A program made the translations under genes and the position numbers. A DNA stretch of 64,000 nucleotides, taken from contig JAVFKF010000019.1 in the NCBI GenBank assembly GCA_036926295.1, positions 42,746,001-42,810,000 of the forward strand, written 5' to 3'. Below, in pieces: positions 21,601-34,020 of this stretch (position 1 is its first letter; each line of letters starts with the position of its first letter). Source of the DNA: Pachydiplax longipennis. Lineage: Eukaryota > Arthropoda > Insecta > Odonata > Libellulidae. Below the pieces are notes generated by a model. It searched no databases. It worked only from the letters and a program-made list of their open reading frames with translations, and was not told the DNA's origin.

Positions 21601-22541
21601 TCTTAAATGTGGTTTAAGTTAGCGGTCATAGATAGGAAAAAGATCAACTTTGCGGAGGTTAAAAACAAAGACTTAGCAGGCTATAGCGGCTTTAGTTCCT
21701 GTTTACCGGTTAGGTCGCTAAATACAAGGCAGAAGCCGTCTTAAGTAGGAAATACATGAGAGCAAATGAGCCTCTCTTGTTTAGAATGAGGAAGTTTGTG
21801 TTAGTACAAGTAAATCTGATAAAGCGTTTGATTAACTTTATTCGATATAATATTAAATTGTAAGTTCCAAGGCAAGGTAAAACCAAGACTGTTTCCGAAG
21901 AGAATAGGACAATTATCTAATATTACCTTAGAAAAACAGACAAGGTCAACTGTTTGCGATATTCAGTATTCCCAAAAACGGTTCACGTCTAGAAAGATAT
22001 AAATCATCACTCGGTCATTCACATAATGATTCGATACGAAGATAAATTAAAATAACCGCATCTCTAAAGCTACAGTAAGTGGACTGACGCAAGTTTTGTT
22101 GCTCATCTGCAAGGTATAAGTATTTACAATGCTGAAAGCTACCATAAACATGGCTGAAAAGTAAGATAAAAATACCTAAGACTGATCCTCACGGTAATCC
22201 ACTGGTTATCAGTAATCACCAAACAAACTATTACCACCTGTCTTCTACCATTTATTAACTGATAGAAGTATGATACAAGACGTCGCTATTAGCAACTCTT
22301 AACCCTTAATCTTACTCGCACGTCTTTTAAAAGGTGATATCGAAAAAATCTTTCACAGACAAACAGCTATATATGGGTATCTTCAGCACTGAAATTATGA
22401 GTTAGCGGTCTCGAAGAACCAAAATACATGAAGGGAATAACTGTTGAAAATACTAGTAACTTATGGAACGCTAATCCTTAGGCCGAAATTTATTATTCCC
22501 AAAACAACTATCATATTACCAAGAAAGTAATTTAAACCTAA

Positions 22542-22574
22542 TTTCCACTCCTGGTTCTTTACCAGGAGTGGAAA
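22542..22574. repeat. Perfect 14-bp hairpin
   Basis: Arms TTTCCACTCCTGGT and ACCAGGAGTGGAAA enclose the 5-nt loop TCTTT. Isolated; no gene beside it. Could be a fold-back remnant or a small structured RNA. Confidence 0.85.
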
Positions 22575-25500
22575 ATATTTTCCATCCTTAGAAACAAAAA
22601 ATATAATAAAAACACTCTGTTTAACAGCTAGAAATCTCGGTATATATCCCGCTTCCTTCTTGTGTATGAAACATAAACTTCAAAAGTGCTAAGATTCGAT
22701 AAAAATTACTAGGTTCCAAGGATTTTGGGGTTTGAAACCATACGCGATTTTATGTTCTCTAGAACTGAGGTTGGGAAACAAGTTCAGCTCTTCCACGAAA
22801 TCAAACTCCTCATTTCGACCAACTCGTCACGATTTCCCACACAGAATTCTTACGGCTTTATTGTACGTCTATAAATAATTTTCTAGTACTTTTTAGTTAT
22901 TGAGTAACGTCTTTACTTCATTCTATCGCATATAAAAGTATAAATGATTATTCTGGCTTACAAGCTTACGACTCGAAGATTCCCCGTAGATACGCAGGAT
23001 TATATATAATTTCTCACGTTATACAAAGAGTCCGTCAGTTCGGCCGAAATATTTTATAACAATGATGCTTAGTAAGAAAAAAACCTTCACGCACTAATTG
23101 AAAAGGGAAGCAACATTAAATGACACCTAAGTTAAAAATAATGTATTTGATGATCAAACGGTAATACGATAGAAAGTCACTTGTAATATAAATTAGTTTC
23201 GCTCCTATGATACATGTAGAGACCACGTTCGGATGTAAGAAATAAAATGATACATATCTTACGAACATTCGAAAATAAAACAAAATCATCCTGTATCCAC
23301 AATAGTTACTATTTAAAGGTTTACGCAACTAAATCGGCGGTATTTAAAAGAGCGTTGTTCAGAGTCGCTTGCGCTAGTCGAACCCTATGTTTTAAAAATT
23401 TAATCGCTTAGACCGATGCAAGAGCTAGTTATGCAACAAAATAACTCAAGTAGCATGTAAAAATTTTACCGCTATTCCGATACTCCACTTTTACTACAAT
23501 CCTTCGAATAAAAATACAGCCGTACATCAAGAATGTCACACACTCAACCAACTTGAACGTTATTTAATTACAAGAAAGTCTATGAAACTAAATCAAAACT
23601 ATTTGGAAAATTTGTTTAGTAAAGAGTTAAATTTTTACCTCTCACTCTGCTTTTCCGCCGCAAAGGACTCCAATCTCATAATGAAAACATCAGGAACAAA
23701 TGAGACCTTCAAATTCCGGCCATCTTGGAATGGTGACGAGCGTTTTATATGTACCTGTCCGACACAATGCACCAACACTGATAGTCACTCGAAACACACA
23801 CACGAAAAACCATGCACACCAAAATTCACTATCACCCCAATAACCCGATCGAGGTTCTGTGTGGGTAAACACAATTTACCCACTAAGGCCTGACGTTTCC
23901 ACCCAGACAGCCAACACTTCGTGCAACACACCTCACCATATGTACTTCGGCCGCAGGGACGAAGCGTGGATTGAAGGGGAACTTGGGTTGGTCTGGATTC
24001 CGAGGACTCTCTCACTTTTGAAATTTTATAAGCATAATAATTAAGAATTAAAACCTAATAAAGGAATATATAATATTATTTTATCTTCATTGAGTATACG
24101 TTTATGAATTACAAAGCTTTAGTTTTTATAATAAATATATATATTTTCGTTTCCGCCAAGCCCCCTTGCGCACTCCACCGCGCACGTCATCTACCGCTGA
24201 CATTTGTTACTAAATAAGATTCTAGCGACGTACTCGTGGAATTATCTCTGAGAAAGCTGCTGGAGGCTTTAGTTTCATCATGATTTAATTAAGCAGAAGA
24301 TATTTATCACAAATCAGGCACTTTCCCTCTTAATATTTACTATAACATAACGTTAATTTTAGATTAAATTATTCTTAAATTCGGAGAACTGATAAAGTCG
24401 ATGATGGTTTTACGGTAAATTGAGACTATAATCAGCAATTTTATGATAAAGTCGCTCCTATCATAAATAGAGGCTTGCAAAGTATTTATTGCCCAGTTCT
24501 TAATAACTGCGAGCTTGCATTTTAGCCTAAAATAAGGTTCAACATGTTCCTTATGTAATACATGAAAAAATTCCCACTGAAATGAAGCGTTGACGGAGAG
24601 TCGTTTCCTTTAGAATAACTAATCTTCATCGTACAAAAGAAAGGCTTGATACGATACAAGAAATATGAATAATTCCGCTAAAGCGATTGATAGCATTATA
24701 TAAAATTCGAAATACCTTAATGCCTTACACAATATGTGATACTAGTGAAAGGAAATATAATGTAGCCGCAACAAAATTCAATGAACTAAAAATACGAGTT
24801 ACGAAGAAAAGTCATTATAGGAGTCCTAATACTTTCATACCGGAAATTCTACCTTCAAGCATATTTTAGAAAAATAAAATTTTAATTACTTTCTTATGAG
24901 TTTCCCCGAATCACCTCAAAATATTATATTTCATTATGATTCGTTCACCATGAGGGAAAACTGACTTAGGTATTCTGAAGACGATCAAGATTAAAATTTA
25001 AATTATACACCGAAGGCTGTTTCACCTTGTAATTTTAACAGAAAATAAGGAGATTTTTAAAGAAATATTCTCTTTGTTTCAGGAAATGGAAAACGAGGAG
25101 CATTTAATGTCTCGTGCAATAATTTTACAATGGACAGAAGATCCTTGAGGAAGAATACAGAAAATATCTAGAAATCGTTTAAGTATATATCGCCCATTTC
25201 AGATAAGTTATCGAAAGAAAGTGGAGGCGCTCTATTTACGACATGCAATAAATATGAAATGGAATGGTGAAACCCAAACCAAATGGAAGAGCAGTATTTT
25301 AATAAAAGATGGTATATTAAGAGTTCGTGTTATTCAGAGAGAATATTCTGCAAACAGAGATATCTTTGCATCCCCTTGATACTTTATTTTGGAAATTAAT
25401 CTACCAAAATAATACGAATTATGGAAATTTAAAAATCCTTCCTCGTCCTGTTTAGAAACATACATAGGTTTTGATAAAAATGGCACAATGTAAAGCTGAT

Positions 25501-26933
25501 TCTTTTACCCTTATGTCTCTGAGTTTAGAAAACGGATGTAAGCATAGTGGTTGTAAGGTAGTGAGTCAATCGAAAGCAGCTGGCACGAATGATAAATAAT
25601 CATGCAAGAGAATTTTTCCGGTTTTCCTCACAGTTTCTCAAACCCACATACTTTAAGAACTCTGTGTGACTCATGCGTGCGACAGACTACAGCTAAATAT
25701 AAAAGAAAAACAGTTCTGAAATAATTATGTTAACGTGGATTCTACACTCTGCTGTTATTTTCCCTCTAGATTAAAGATACACCCGTCTTTGTCCCACATC
25801 ACGTGTTGATCCAAAAGCTTTTCTTACTTATTGATGAAATATCTAAGCGAATGGAAGGTTGGCGAAAGTAAGACATAATCCTTACCTTAATCCGGATTAA
25901 AGAAATATCTTCCGCAGAAGAAATAATTTGTTAAGACGAATGCTGAGCACCTGCAGTTTGGAGGTATTTCTCTCTTCTCCTATATCTGAAATGACGCAAG
26001 CTCAATTATGTAAAGAACGCTACTCGCTCAATTGAAAGAGCTTGTCCATACAATCGAATAAATTCTTCGCACGTAACAATGGTCCGCTACACTGTATTGA
26101 TCATTGTTCGACAAAACAGTTTCTAATTTACCTTTTTAATCAATTTAGACTTTTATTTCAGCTTGTTATTGGCAAAGGCCTACGACATTTGATATTAGTT
26201 GTCAAGATATCTATTTTAATTATAATTAACTTTTTAACTTAATTCACTCTTAATGACTCGTTATACACAAACTCGTTTTCATTAATGAAGATTGAATGCC
26301 AATCCATGTACGAAAAGCCTAAAATGTATCATTTTAAAATGTATTCATTTACAAAGCCACCGGAAATTATCAGCAGGGTTATACTGGTGGGTATAAGCCG
26401 GTCGTTTTACCCCGTTTACCTTCTGCTCCGCTGAAAAGAAAAACGTTCATCATCTGCTGTTTTTGTGTGCACCATTCTGCTGCTAACCCTATCCCTATGT
26501 TAGCAGACACTGAAAACATCCAAAATCTTCAGTTCTTTCACCCCGCAACAGAAAGTATTTTTGAAAATACTCTTGTATTACTCGCATAAAAAACTTCTAC
26601 TTTCACTTAAATTTTATTTTACTGAAGGAAGCTTTTCCTTTTTCTTCTTCCACATTCGTAAACATTTATAATTTGAGATTAGCTGGAGGCGACAGATATT
26701 ACCGGCCCACACCTGGATCGGTTATATATTTTCATGAAAACTTTCAACAAGCAAAACCTCACCTCATGCTCGGGTCAAAACTTTTTAACTACCCGAGAAA
26801 AAGACGCCCAAATAATGCGAAATTGCGAAGTCGTGGTCTTTTGGCGATGGAAACGATCTTGTAGACATAGATTTCGCAAAGGAAGCTATTGCGTCAACAA
26901 CAAATGGAAAGTGCAAAATAAACGATTTAGAAA

Positions 26934-26967
26934 TTTCAGGCAAGACCAATTTAGGTCTTGCCTGAAA
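26934..26967. repeat. Perfect 14-bp hairpin
   Basis: Arms TTTCAGGCAAGACC and GGTCTTGCCTGAAA enclose a 6-nt loop AATTTA. An A-rich run follows the right arm. No gene beside it. Confidence 0.85.
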
Positions 26968-28930
26968 AAACAACGCAATGATAATCTTTTAGTACAAATA
27001 CTCTAGATTAAACGACTCTATAGCGCTGCAGAGTATCAATTGCTTCTAATGAACTTAAAAATTGATTAAGATTGAAAATTAAGTCCCGGTTTCGTTCCAA
27101 AATTTGATAGCTCGGTCTCGTGCATCAGGACATGATAACTTGAAGACACAAAAACCAACAGAGAGGTAGGAAAAATGTATAAATTTATCATGTAATCGGT
27201 ATAATTTCATTACATGGATATTGAAACACGAGAGATAATACATAAACACTAATTCCATGGTTGCAATTGCGATTCTTTGATCGTCATAAAGATCCTTCGG
27301 TTTTACTAATCCTAAATCCTGATGCTCTGCGGAATCTACATTTTGAAGTATACGCCAGACCCGCACGTAAAGTTCGCAGATGTAGTACCTGTTGAGCAGC
27401 TTTTTCCTCTCCTGTCACGCAAATATTTTCGTCCCGGATCAGCGGACCCGTCTCTAGTTTTGATCGATGACGTCGTCCTTCTTCAAGAAGTACCAAGCAA
27501 TGTTTAGGCGACACCTCGGCTAACGAATAACTTTGCTAATGACGTATTCTTGAGAAGTACAGACTGAAGGAGATTCGCAAAATACTTTTTCGGACTAAGT
27601 AAACGATTATGAGTTCGACTGACGAATGTGTGCAAACCTACGCTTGCATGAAACATAAAAATTACCTACACATAGAACTCTGCCAAGTTTTGCTCACTAC
27701 TACAGGTATTGCTATCGAATTTTCTCTAAAATAAAAACTGTAGGACTTCATAGCTTTTTATACTTTTTTGATCAGCAAGATAATCGATGTCTTGAAAATT
27801 AATGTCTTATCACAGAGAGACAACTCGCATGCAACTCAGAATAAAAATTACGCTGCCGTAAGTTGCTCAGTTTCTTGCCGATAGAATTATAAATAGAAAT
27901 TATTGATACAAAAACATCCGCGACTTGCGAAAAACTATGGAACCTTGTTTTACGTATATCTTCATAGTAAGTTTAGCTCTCAATCTACAATAGCTAAAAA
28001 TCCGACGAAAAGAATAATGAATTCTTTTATCTTCATCTAAGAGCATGTAAGTGCATTTTGTAGTTTGAACTCACAAAATCCTGTGGCTTTAACTTCTACA
28101 TTATACAGTAGCAATAGAATATAGTAGGTTTTTGTCATTTCTTACAGGTATTCTACGATTAATGATTAAATGGGAAATCGTACTTCGGGAAAAGGAAATA
28201 TTGATGTACGAAGATGAGTCCAGGACGAATTATCATCGTCAGCTGAGGTAGAATTTCATTTTAAATGGAGGAATATCTCGAGGTAAATCCAATTAATTTA
28301 ATTATGCATTTTCAGATTCGATATGGCCAATTAACTGACTTCTTAAACAAGGTCAGTTAAAACGATATTGCTTCTCTTTAATTCCATGGAAGATGGTCTG
28401 CCTGAATGTGTGGAATGTAACATTTCCATTGAATTGCTTCTGGAACTCATGTAACTTACGTATTATAATCGCTATGCGATCTAGTTACTAATACAACTGT
28501 GCAAACTTTAACTTTAGCATTATTATTATCAGCTTCTTTGAATTTACATCTGATTACAGGTTTTGATATAATTTACGTGAACACTAAACAGTTAAATTAT
28601 TACATCTAATGAAAACTAATCAACAACCAGCAGTAACTAAAAATCAAAAGCAATCGAATCTTTCTATCACCGATGCCAACAGGTCAGCTTTTACAACACG
28701 CGAAAAGGAAAACCCTCCCATAAGATATCTAGATGAGGTATAGACAAAGAGGATTTCGTTGATTCCGTCTCAATATACATAAAAATTAAGAACTGCAGAA
28801 TTACGACGCAGTTGATTTTCCGAAGAGGCTTTGTAAATATCACAATGTAATAGAATATATCATATGTTACGAAAAGATCAAATTGCAGCATTAGATGATA
28901 TGTCTCACATCGTCAGTCCATAGTAAGACA

Positions 28931-28980
28931 GTCAAAGGATGCACTTATACCCTACAATCTGCATAAGTGCTTCCTTTGAC
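28931..28980. repeat. 18-bp near-perfect hairpin
   Basis: Arms GTCAAAGGATGCACTTAT and ATAAGTGCTTCCTTTGAC pair at 17 of 18 positions around a 14-nt loop. It is the strongest fold-back outside repeats in the window. The stem is shorter than a typical microRNA precursor and does not extend beyond these arms, so a small fold-back element is as likely as an RNA gene. Confidence 0.85.
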
Positions 28981-30544
28981 AACCGAACGATCATGCCTGA
29001 GAACATTGCCAATCAGCTAATGCGGCTGTTTTATTTTATTTAACCTTTGACCCTGACTTTGGTAGCTGGTGATAGTAACAAATAACTACATTTAAACATG
29101 AATTTATTCAGCTTTGTTTTCCTCAGATTTGTTTATTTTGTTGGTTTGGTAAATGTGGGAACTTTCTACACGATGCCCTTCAAATTGAAATAGTTACGTA
29201 ATTCGTTACGAAACTCAGGGGGCTATATTTCTTTATATGTAATAATAAAATGATTATACGATAAACAATTATCAACTGAAACTGATTGTCAATTCATTGA
29301 TTTGATTTTTCCTGCCATTTCATAACGCTTACAATTTTTATCATATTCATATTACAACAAAACTGGTTTAACCATTTATTGGTATTACGAATACATTATC
29401 ATATAACGATAATCTCTATCAAAATCCTCTATCTAATTTCACTTTTCGGGCCTCTGATGACCTAAATCCAGCCCGAGAAAGGCCGTTGAAATTCGGCCAG
29501 GGTGCCTATATGCGTAGGATTAAGACCTGAAGCTCATGTGTACGAGTCAATTTTTTTTGTAAAAGAAAGAAGCGAATTTAAACAGAAAATTTATGGGGAA
29601 CTTCTCTTAAACCGTTTCATGATTCCGTTTACTGTTTTAATGAGAAGCGAAGACTGTCTTGGATGCAAGATGATGCCATCCGCTGACTAATGTATGACTG
29701 AAATCGGTTCATACACTCGATTCAAGTCTCGGAAATAGCCCGTAGCTCACCATTCAACGAGCATTGCTAAATGGATCATCCGAAGAATTTCTCTCATCCC
29801 CGATTCCGGAATGGCGGAACTTAAAAGAAACGCAGCGAAAATTCGTAGTTATCCGATGGATAGCCAAGTAGGGATTGCAACCCCAAGAGGAATACACAAT
29901 CCCTAAATGTTTATTATATTATGCAATCCTTTAAATTAACATTCTCCTTAATGCATAATCCCTTAGAGATTGTAATCCTTAGTTTTGTTTAGTCATGCAT
30001 TATCTATTATCGTAGGGTAATTGGCAAAAATTTACTATTTATTAACGTTGATTTTATGTAAAGTAAGATATGCATTTTTTCATCAGTGTCACGTACACAA
30101 GATATTTATGTAACAATAATGAAAACTATATTTTTAATATGGTAAAACCGAATTAAAACACAATATATAGAAAATTTGATAGCAATTTTTTAGCTAAACT
30201 TAACGATATTTTCTGAGCTTGTGAAAATAAATCTATATATTATAAATGAAAAAATGTAAAAATGCCTTTAAAAATCATCATAGTGTGTCCAACTTTGGGT
30301 CATCAATTCGGTCTTTAAATACAATTTGGGTATGGGGATCAATTTTTAATAACACTTCATAATGATAAGATATTTAACAATATCATTCAATTCCTTCTAT
30401 TCCTATTTTTATTTGAATTGATTTTTACAGTCAGATAAAGTGTTTTATTAAAAAAATACAGACTGATTCTATACTTCAATTCACCTGAAATACAACTAAA
30501 TCTCTAGCACCATAAGTTGGGAAAAGGATAACACATTGACCCCA

Positions 30545-30620
30545 AAATCACCAAGGTAAAAATCCCGGGAATTCGGGAGTGTAATACTGGACAGGATCCC
30601 GGGATTCCAATCCCTAGTGC
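30545..30620. repeat. CCCGGGA-containing short repeat cluster
   Basis: The palindromic unit ATCCCGGGA occurs twice about 40 bp apart, with further TCGGGA and AATCCC pieces between and after. Compact internally repetitive remnant; family not known to me. Confidence 0.45.
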
Positions 30621-31118
30621 AACTCAGCAGTGTTCATCTCTATTGCGAGTCGGGTTGTTTACAAAATGCGGTTACGGCAGCCCATGGGTGCGTCTTTACT
30701 AGGCTAATGTAGGAAAGGAGAGAAGTTGACCGTGGCCTGATTGTATTTTTATTTTCAGGCCGCGCTGTTGGAAGACATGCAGAGAGATAAGAACGCGCTG
30801 ACGAATTTACTGGCTGCAAATCAGTTCGGCGAGAATGTGCCTTAGAATAGTACTGCTCCATCACAGCATCACATCGAAAATGTTTACAAGATATAATATA
30901 GGAGCCGTAGCCTGTATGTCTTCTATTGCATGCTTTGTGTTAACAAGATATTAACATTACCATTCATCTTTTGTTTTTCTCTCGTCGAATATTATTACAG
31001 ACTCTTCGTGCGTGATGTTTCAAGTGACTGAGCTACTATGAATTTCATGAAGCTATATCGGATTTTGCACGAATTTTAGCAATTTGCACGAGGTAATTAA
31101 AATGTCTATTATATTATG

Positions 31119-31182
31119 ACCTCCTTAGTATAAGGGTTAGTGTTACCGTAAAGTTCTTGAGCTCGAATCTTGATTAACATTT
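31119..31182 (+). repeat. tRNA-like SINE remnant
   Basis: CTCCTTAGTATAAGGGTTAG resembles the A-box side of tRNA-Asp/Glu, and GAGCTCGAATCTTG resembles a decayed B box about 35 bp later. The arms do not form a cloverleaf. Treated as a pol III-type repeat remnant. Confidence 0.4.
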
Positions 31183-33933
31183 GCCAGATTTCAATGTAGA
31201 ACAAGCGGAACAAACGATCAACCCGATCGAATTTCCCTTTTTCCATGTTTTTTGATTCATTAATACTGTAACTTTATCAATAAAATCGAAGATTATCAAA
31301 TGAAATAAGGGATAAATGCGGGAATTTTAAAAATCAGCTTGCCTATGCCACAGGAGAAGATTTCAAGGATAGAAAAAACAAACCAGCCTATTCATAACCC
31401 AACATAGCTGTCTAACTCGGAAAACAGTAATCGAAACTCGTTTAGTACGAATACTATTCATTGGTTATGACTATGGCCCTGGTTGTTAAAATGGTTCTGA
31501 AACGCATAAACATGCTCTTAACAAAAGGATGTGATTTCGAGGTACTGATGCGAAAGATGGAAGAATGAGGGAAATCTGATGAAGAAGGAGATAGGTATAA
31601 TAAGACATTGGGATTTTTCCTGAGTGCACGCTATAACGTGTAAAATCACCTTCACCCATTCCTCAAACATCTTTAATTGGGAACGTTACAAAATGATCCG
31701 CAAATGAATGAGGACGAAAGGAGAGCGGTAAACACTGTTATGAAATGAAGGAAAGACATTAAATGGAATGAAATTGGGGAGATGCTGAGTGTAATAAAGC
31801 AGGGAAGGCGGATCGAACAAAGCTTTTGATGCATAAGCCTAAAATTTAGTATGTAATGGACATAAATGAATTATAGCAATAGAATGTGATGCAATTTCAT
31901 GTCCTCCTATTTCTTCGGATCTTTAAGGAATGCCTACTTTAATATATAGTACACTTTTTGATAGGCTGTACGTAAAACGTAATACCCCAAGTTACGCTAT
32001 AGATGAGACCGACGAAAATCCTGTTAATCGAATATGCGTGATTCGGAGAATAAATTTGCTTATAAACACATTAAACTTTGTTTATTTGGGACCAAGGACT
32101 AATAACATCACTAATTTAAAAGAAATGAATAAAATTGAAGTTATGGATTTATATTACAAGATATTAAAATGATGAGTTACGTAAAACGTAGTTATTTCGT
32201 TATATTATAAATCTAGCATAGTCATCTGACGACATAAAGTCTTCTATTTCCCACGCAGAATACCTTATTAGTATGCTAATAAATTTCATCCCTTGCTTTG
32301 TTACTACAACGTGTCTTTCATTGGAGCCTAATATTTGTAAGCCTTTTTTCAATTGAGACGAGAGCTTCTGTCAACCTTGTAATTGCCATGCGTTTTTCTT
32401 GTGGAACCGGGTCTCTACAGCCGGATTCTTCAGCACCGTTTAGCTCACGCATCTTTATGAGCTCATCGATTGTCCTGACTATGTGAATCCAACACCTCGT
32501 TGGCATCATCGCCTTCGTCTTCCAAATCTAATTACTTGGAATAATTAACAACTTCTTCGGTCGTATGACGTGATCCTGGCGATTTTTCATTCTCGTTTTT
32601 GAAAAAGATTGAAGTTTCTTCCAGGAGAGGAAAATCAAATCAGCTCACCTCACAAATCCGAGTTTGCGTTAGTCCAGAAATGACTTTACTGAAGTTATCT
32701 CGACATAACTAATATTTTCATTGCGTAATATGATGCGAAAATACCGCCTTGAAATCCTTTATCATTCGTTTAAATGTCGAACATTTCCTACATTGATAAA
32801 CTACAGACCTAATCTGAAACGTGAAGGGTGAATGATGCAATGCGATATGCATTACGTGTTGCTAAGTACGAATTTCCTCCTAAAATGATGCCACAAAGTG
32901 ATAACATTGCAAAGCTATTATTCATTTCTATGAATATTGAGTTATCTCTCGTAGTGCTTTTGTTTGTAATTATTTGGAAACAATTATTAATTTTCGATAA
33001 AAGTTTACTTTACATTTTTACGTTTACATCAACTTAGCTAGGAGGTACATTTAACATTACTATGATAGTGTTCATAAAGAATATTAAGAGAACTGGTTTA
33101 CGTTTTTTTTATATTATTATGTTTATATGAAATAAAGTATCCTGTCTTATTTGCATCACTAATGTGCAGTGTATTTTTTTTCTGAGTTCGACTTTCAGGC
33201 TCGTTTTAGACCACCATCCTCTTAAATTTTAACTGAACTGTCAGGTGGAATCGCAAGTTATTCCCATATATCTTCTTCTGCAGTGGTATACGTATATTTT
33301 CCTTCGTGTAGACATAGGTTCTTATAAGAGAAAAAAGGAACTCGGCGGTCAATGAACTAAGAGACAAACTAACAAGGTACGGGTAGTTTTCTTCATAGTA
33401 CTGCTTATTGCTGTCTGTTTCTTTGTAATGAAATTCCTTTGATGATGAATGAGATGGAAGAAGCTTATTAGTCTCAATATCGACCTAAATGACGCTTATT
33501 ATTATTTTCTCCAGAAATATAAAATATGACGTAAGCTTAAAAATAGACATACGACTTCATCATAATTCTCAATTAGATTAAAAAATATATATATTAATGT
33601 CACCAATAAACTGATTAATGTGATATTCCGGAAAGTAAAACAAAGGTATGGAAATATCACGGAGTAAGATCATACTACCATATGCTGATGAATGGAATAT
33701 CGCATTTTTCTTTTGGTACGGGATGGAGAGTAATGAATATTTTATTTTCCATTGTCTCAGACGTGGTCATAGCTGTGGTACTATAATACGTTTGTATTAT
33801 TCACACCTCAGTAGGTTTGATTTAGATTTTTAGGCTTGATTGAGATCTCTTCTTAAGAATCTCAACGAAATGTGTTACTCGTAGATTAATTGTGCTTCAC
33901 TTACTTGGACTTGTTCCGTCTCTATAATTGACT

Positions 33934-34020
33934 CAATGAGGAAAGCAATAACAAACTACCTCACTCCTCATTTTGCCTTGACGCCTCATCCTCCTCTCCG
34001 AAGCTTTTTGTAGCTGAGGG
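33934..34020 (+). repeat. Dispersed repeat family 2, copy 1
   Basis: Contains ATGAGGAAAGCAATAAC, AAACTACCTCACTCCTCAT, TTTGCC and CTCTCCGAAGCTTTTTGTAG in that order. The same blocks recur at 44.3, 53.8 and 56.0 kb. No coding potential; likely a fragment of a transposable element. Confidence 0.65.

Larger units (their letters stand above)
21601..30000. other. Intergenic, no gene recognised
   Basis: AT-rich with normal CpG density. Only short ORFs with no family resemblance. It holds three strong hairpins listed separately (22.5, 26.9 and 28.9 kb) and a weaker one at 28,331-28,360 (9-bp arms TTAACTGAC and GTCAGTTAA). A small GC-richer patch lies near 24,150-24,210. Confidence 0.7.
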
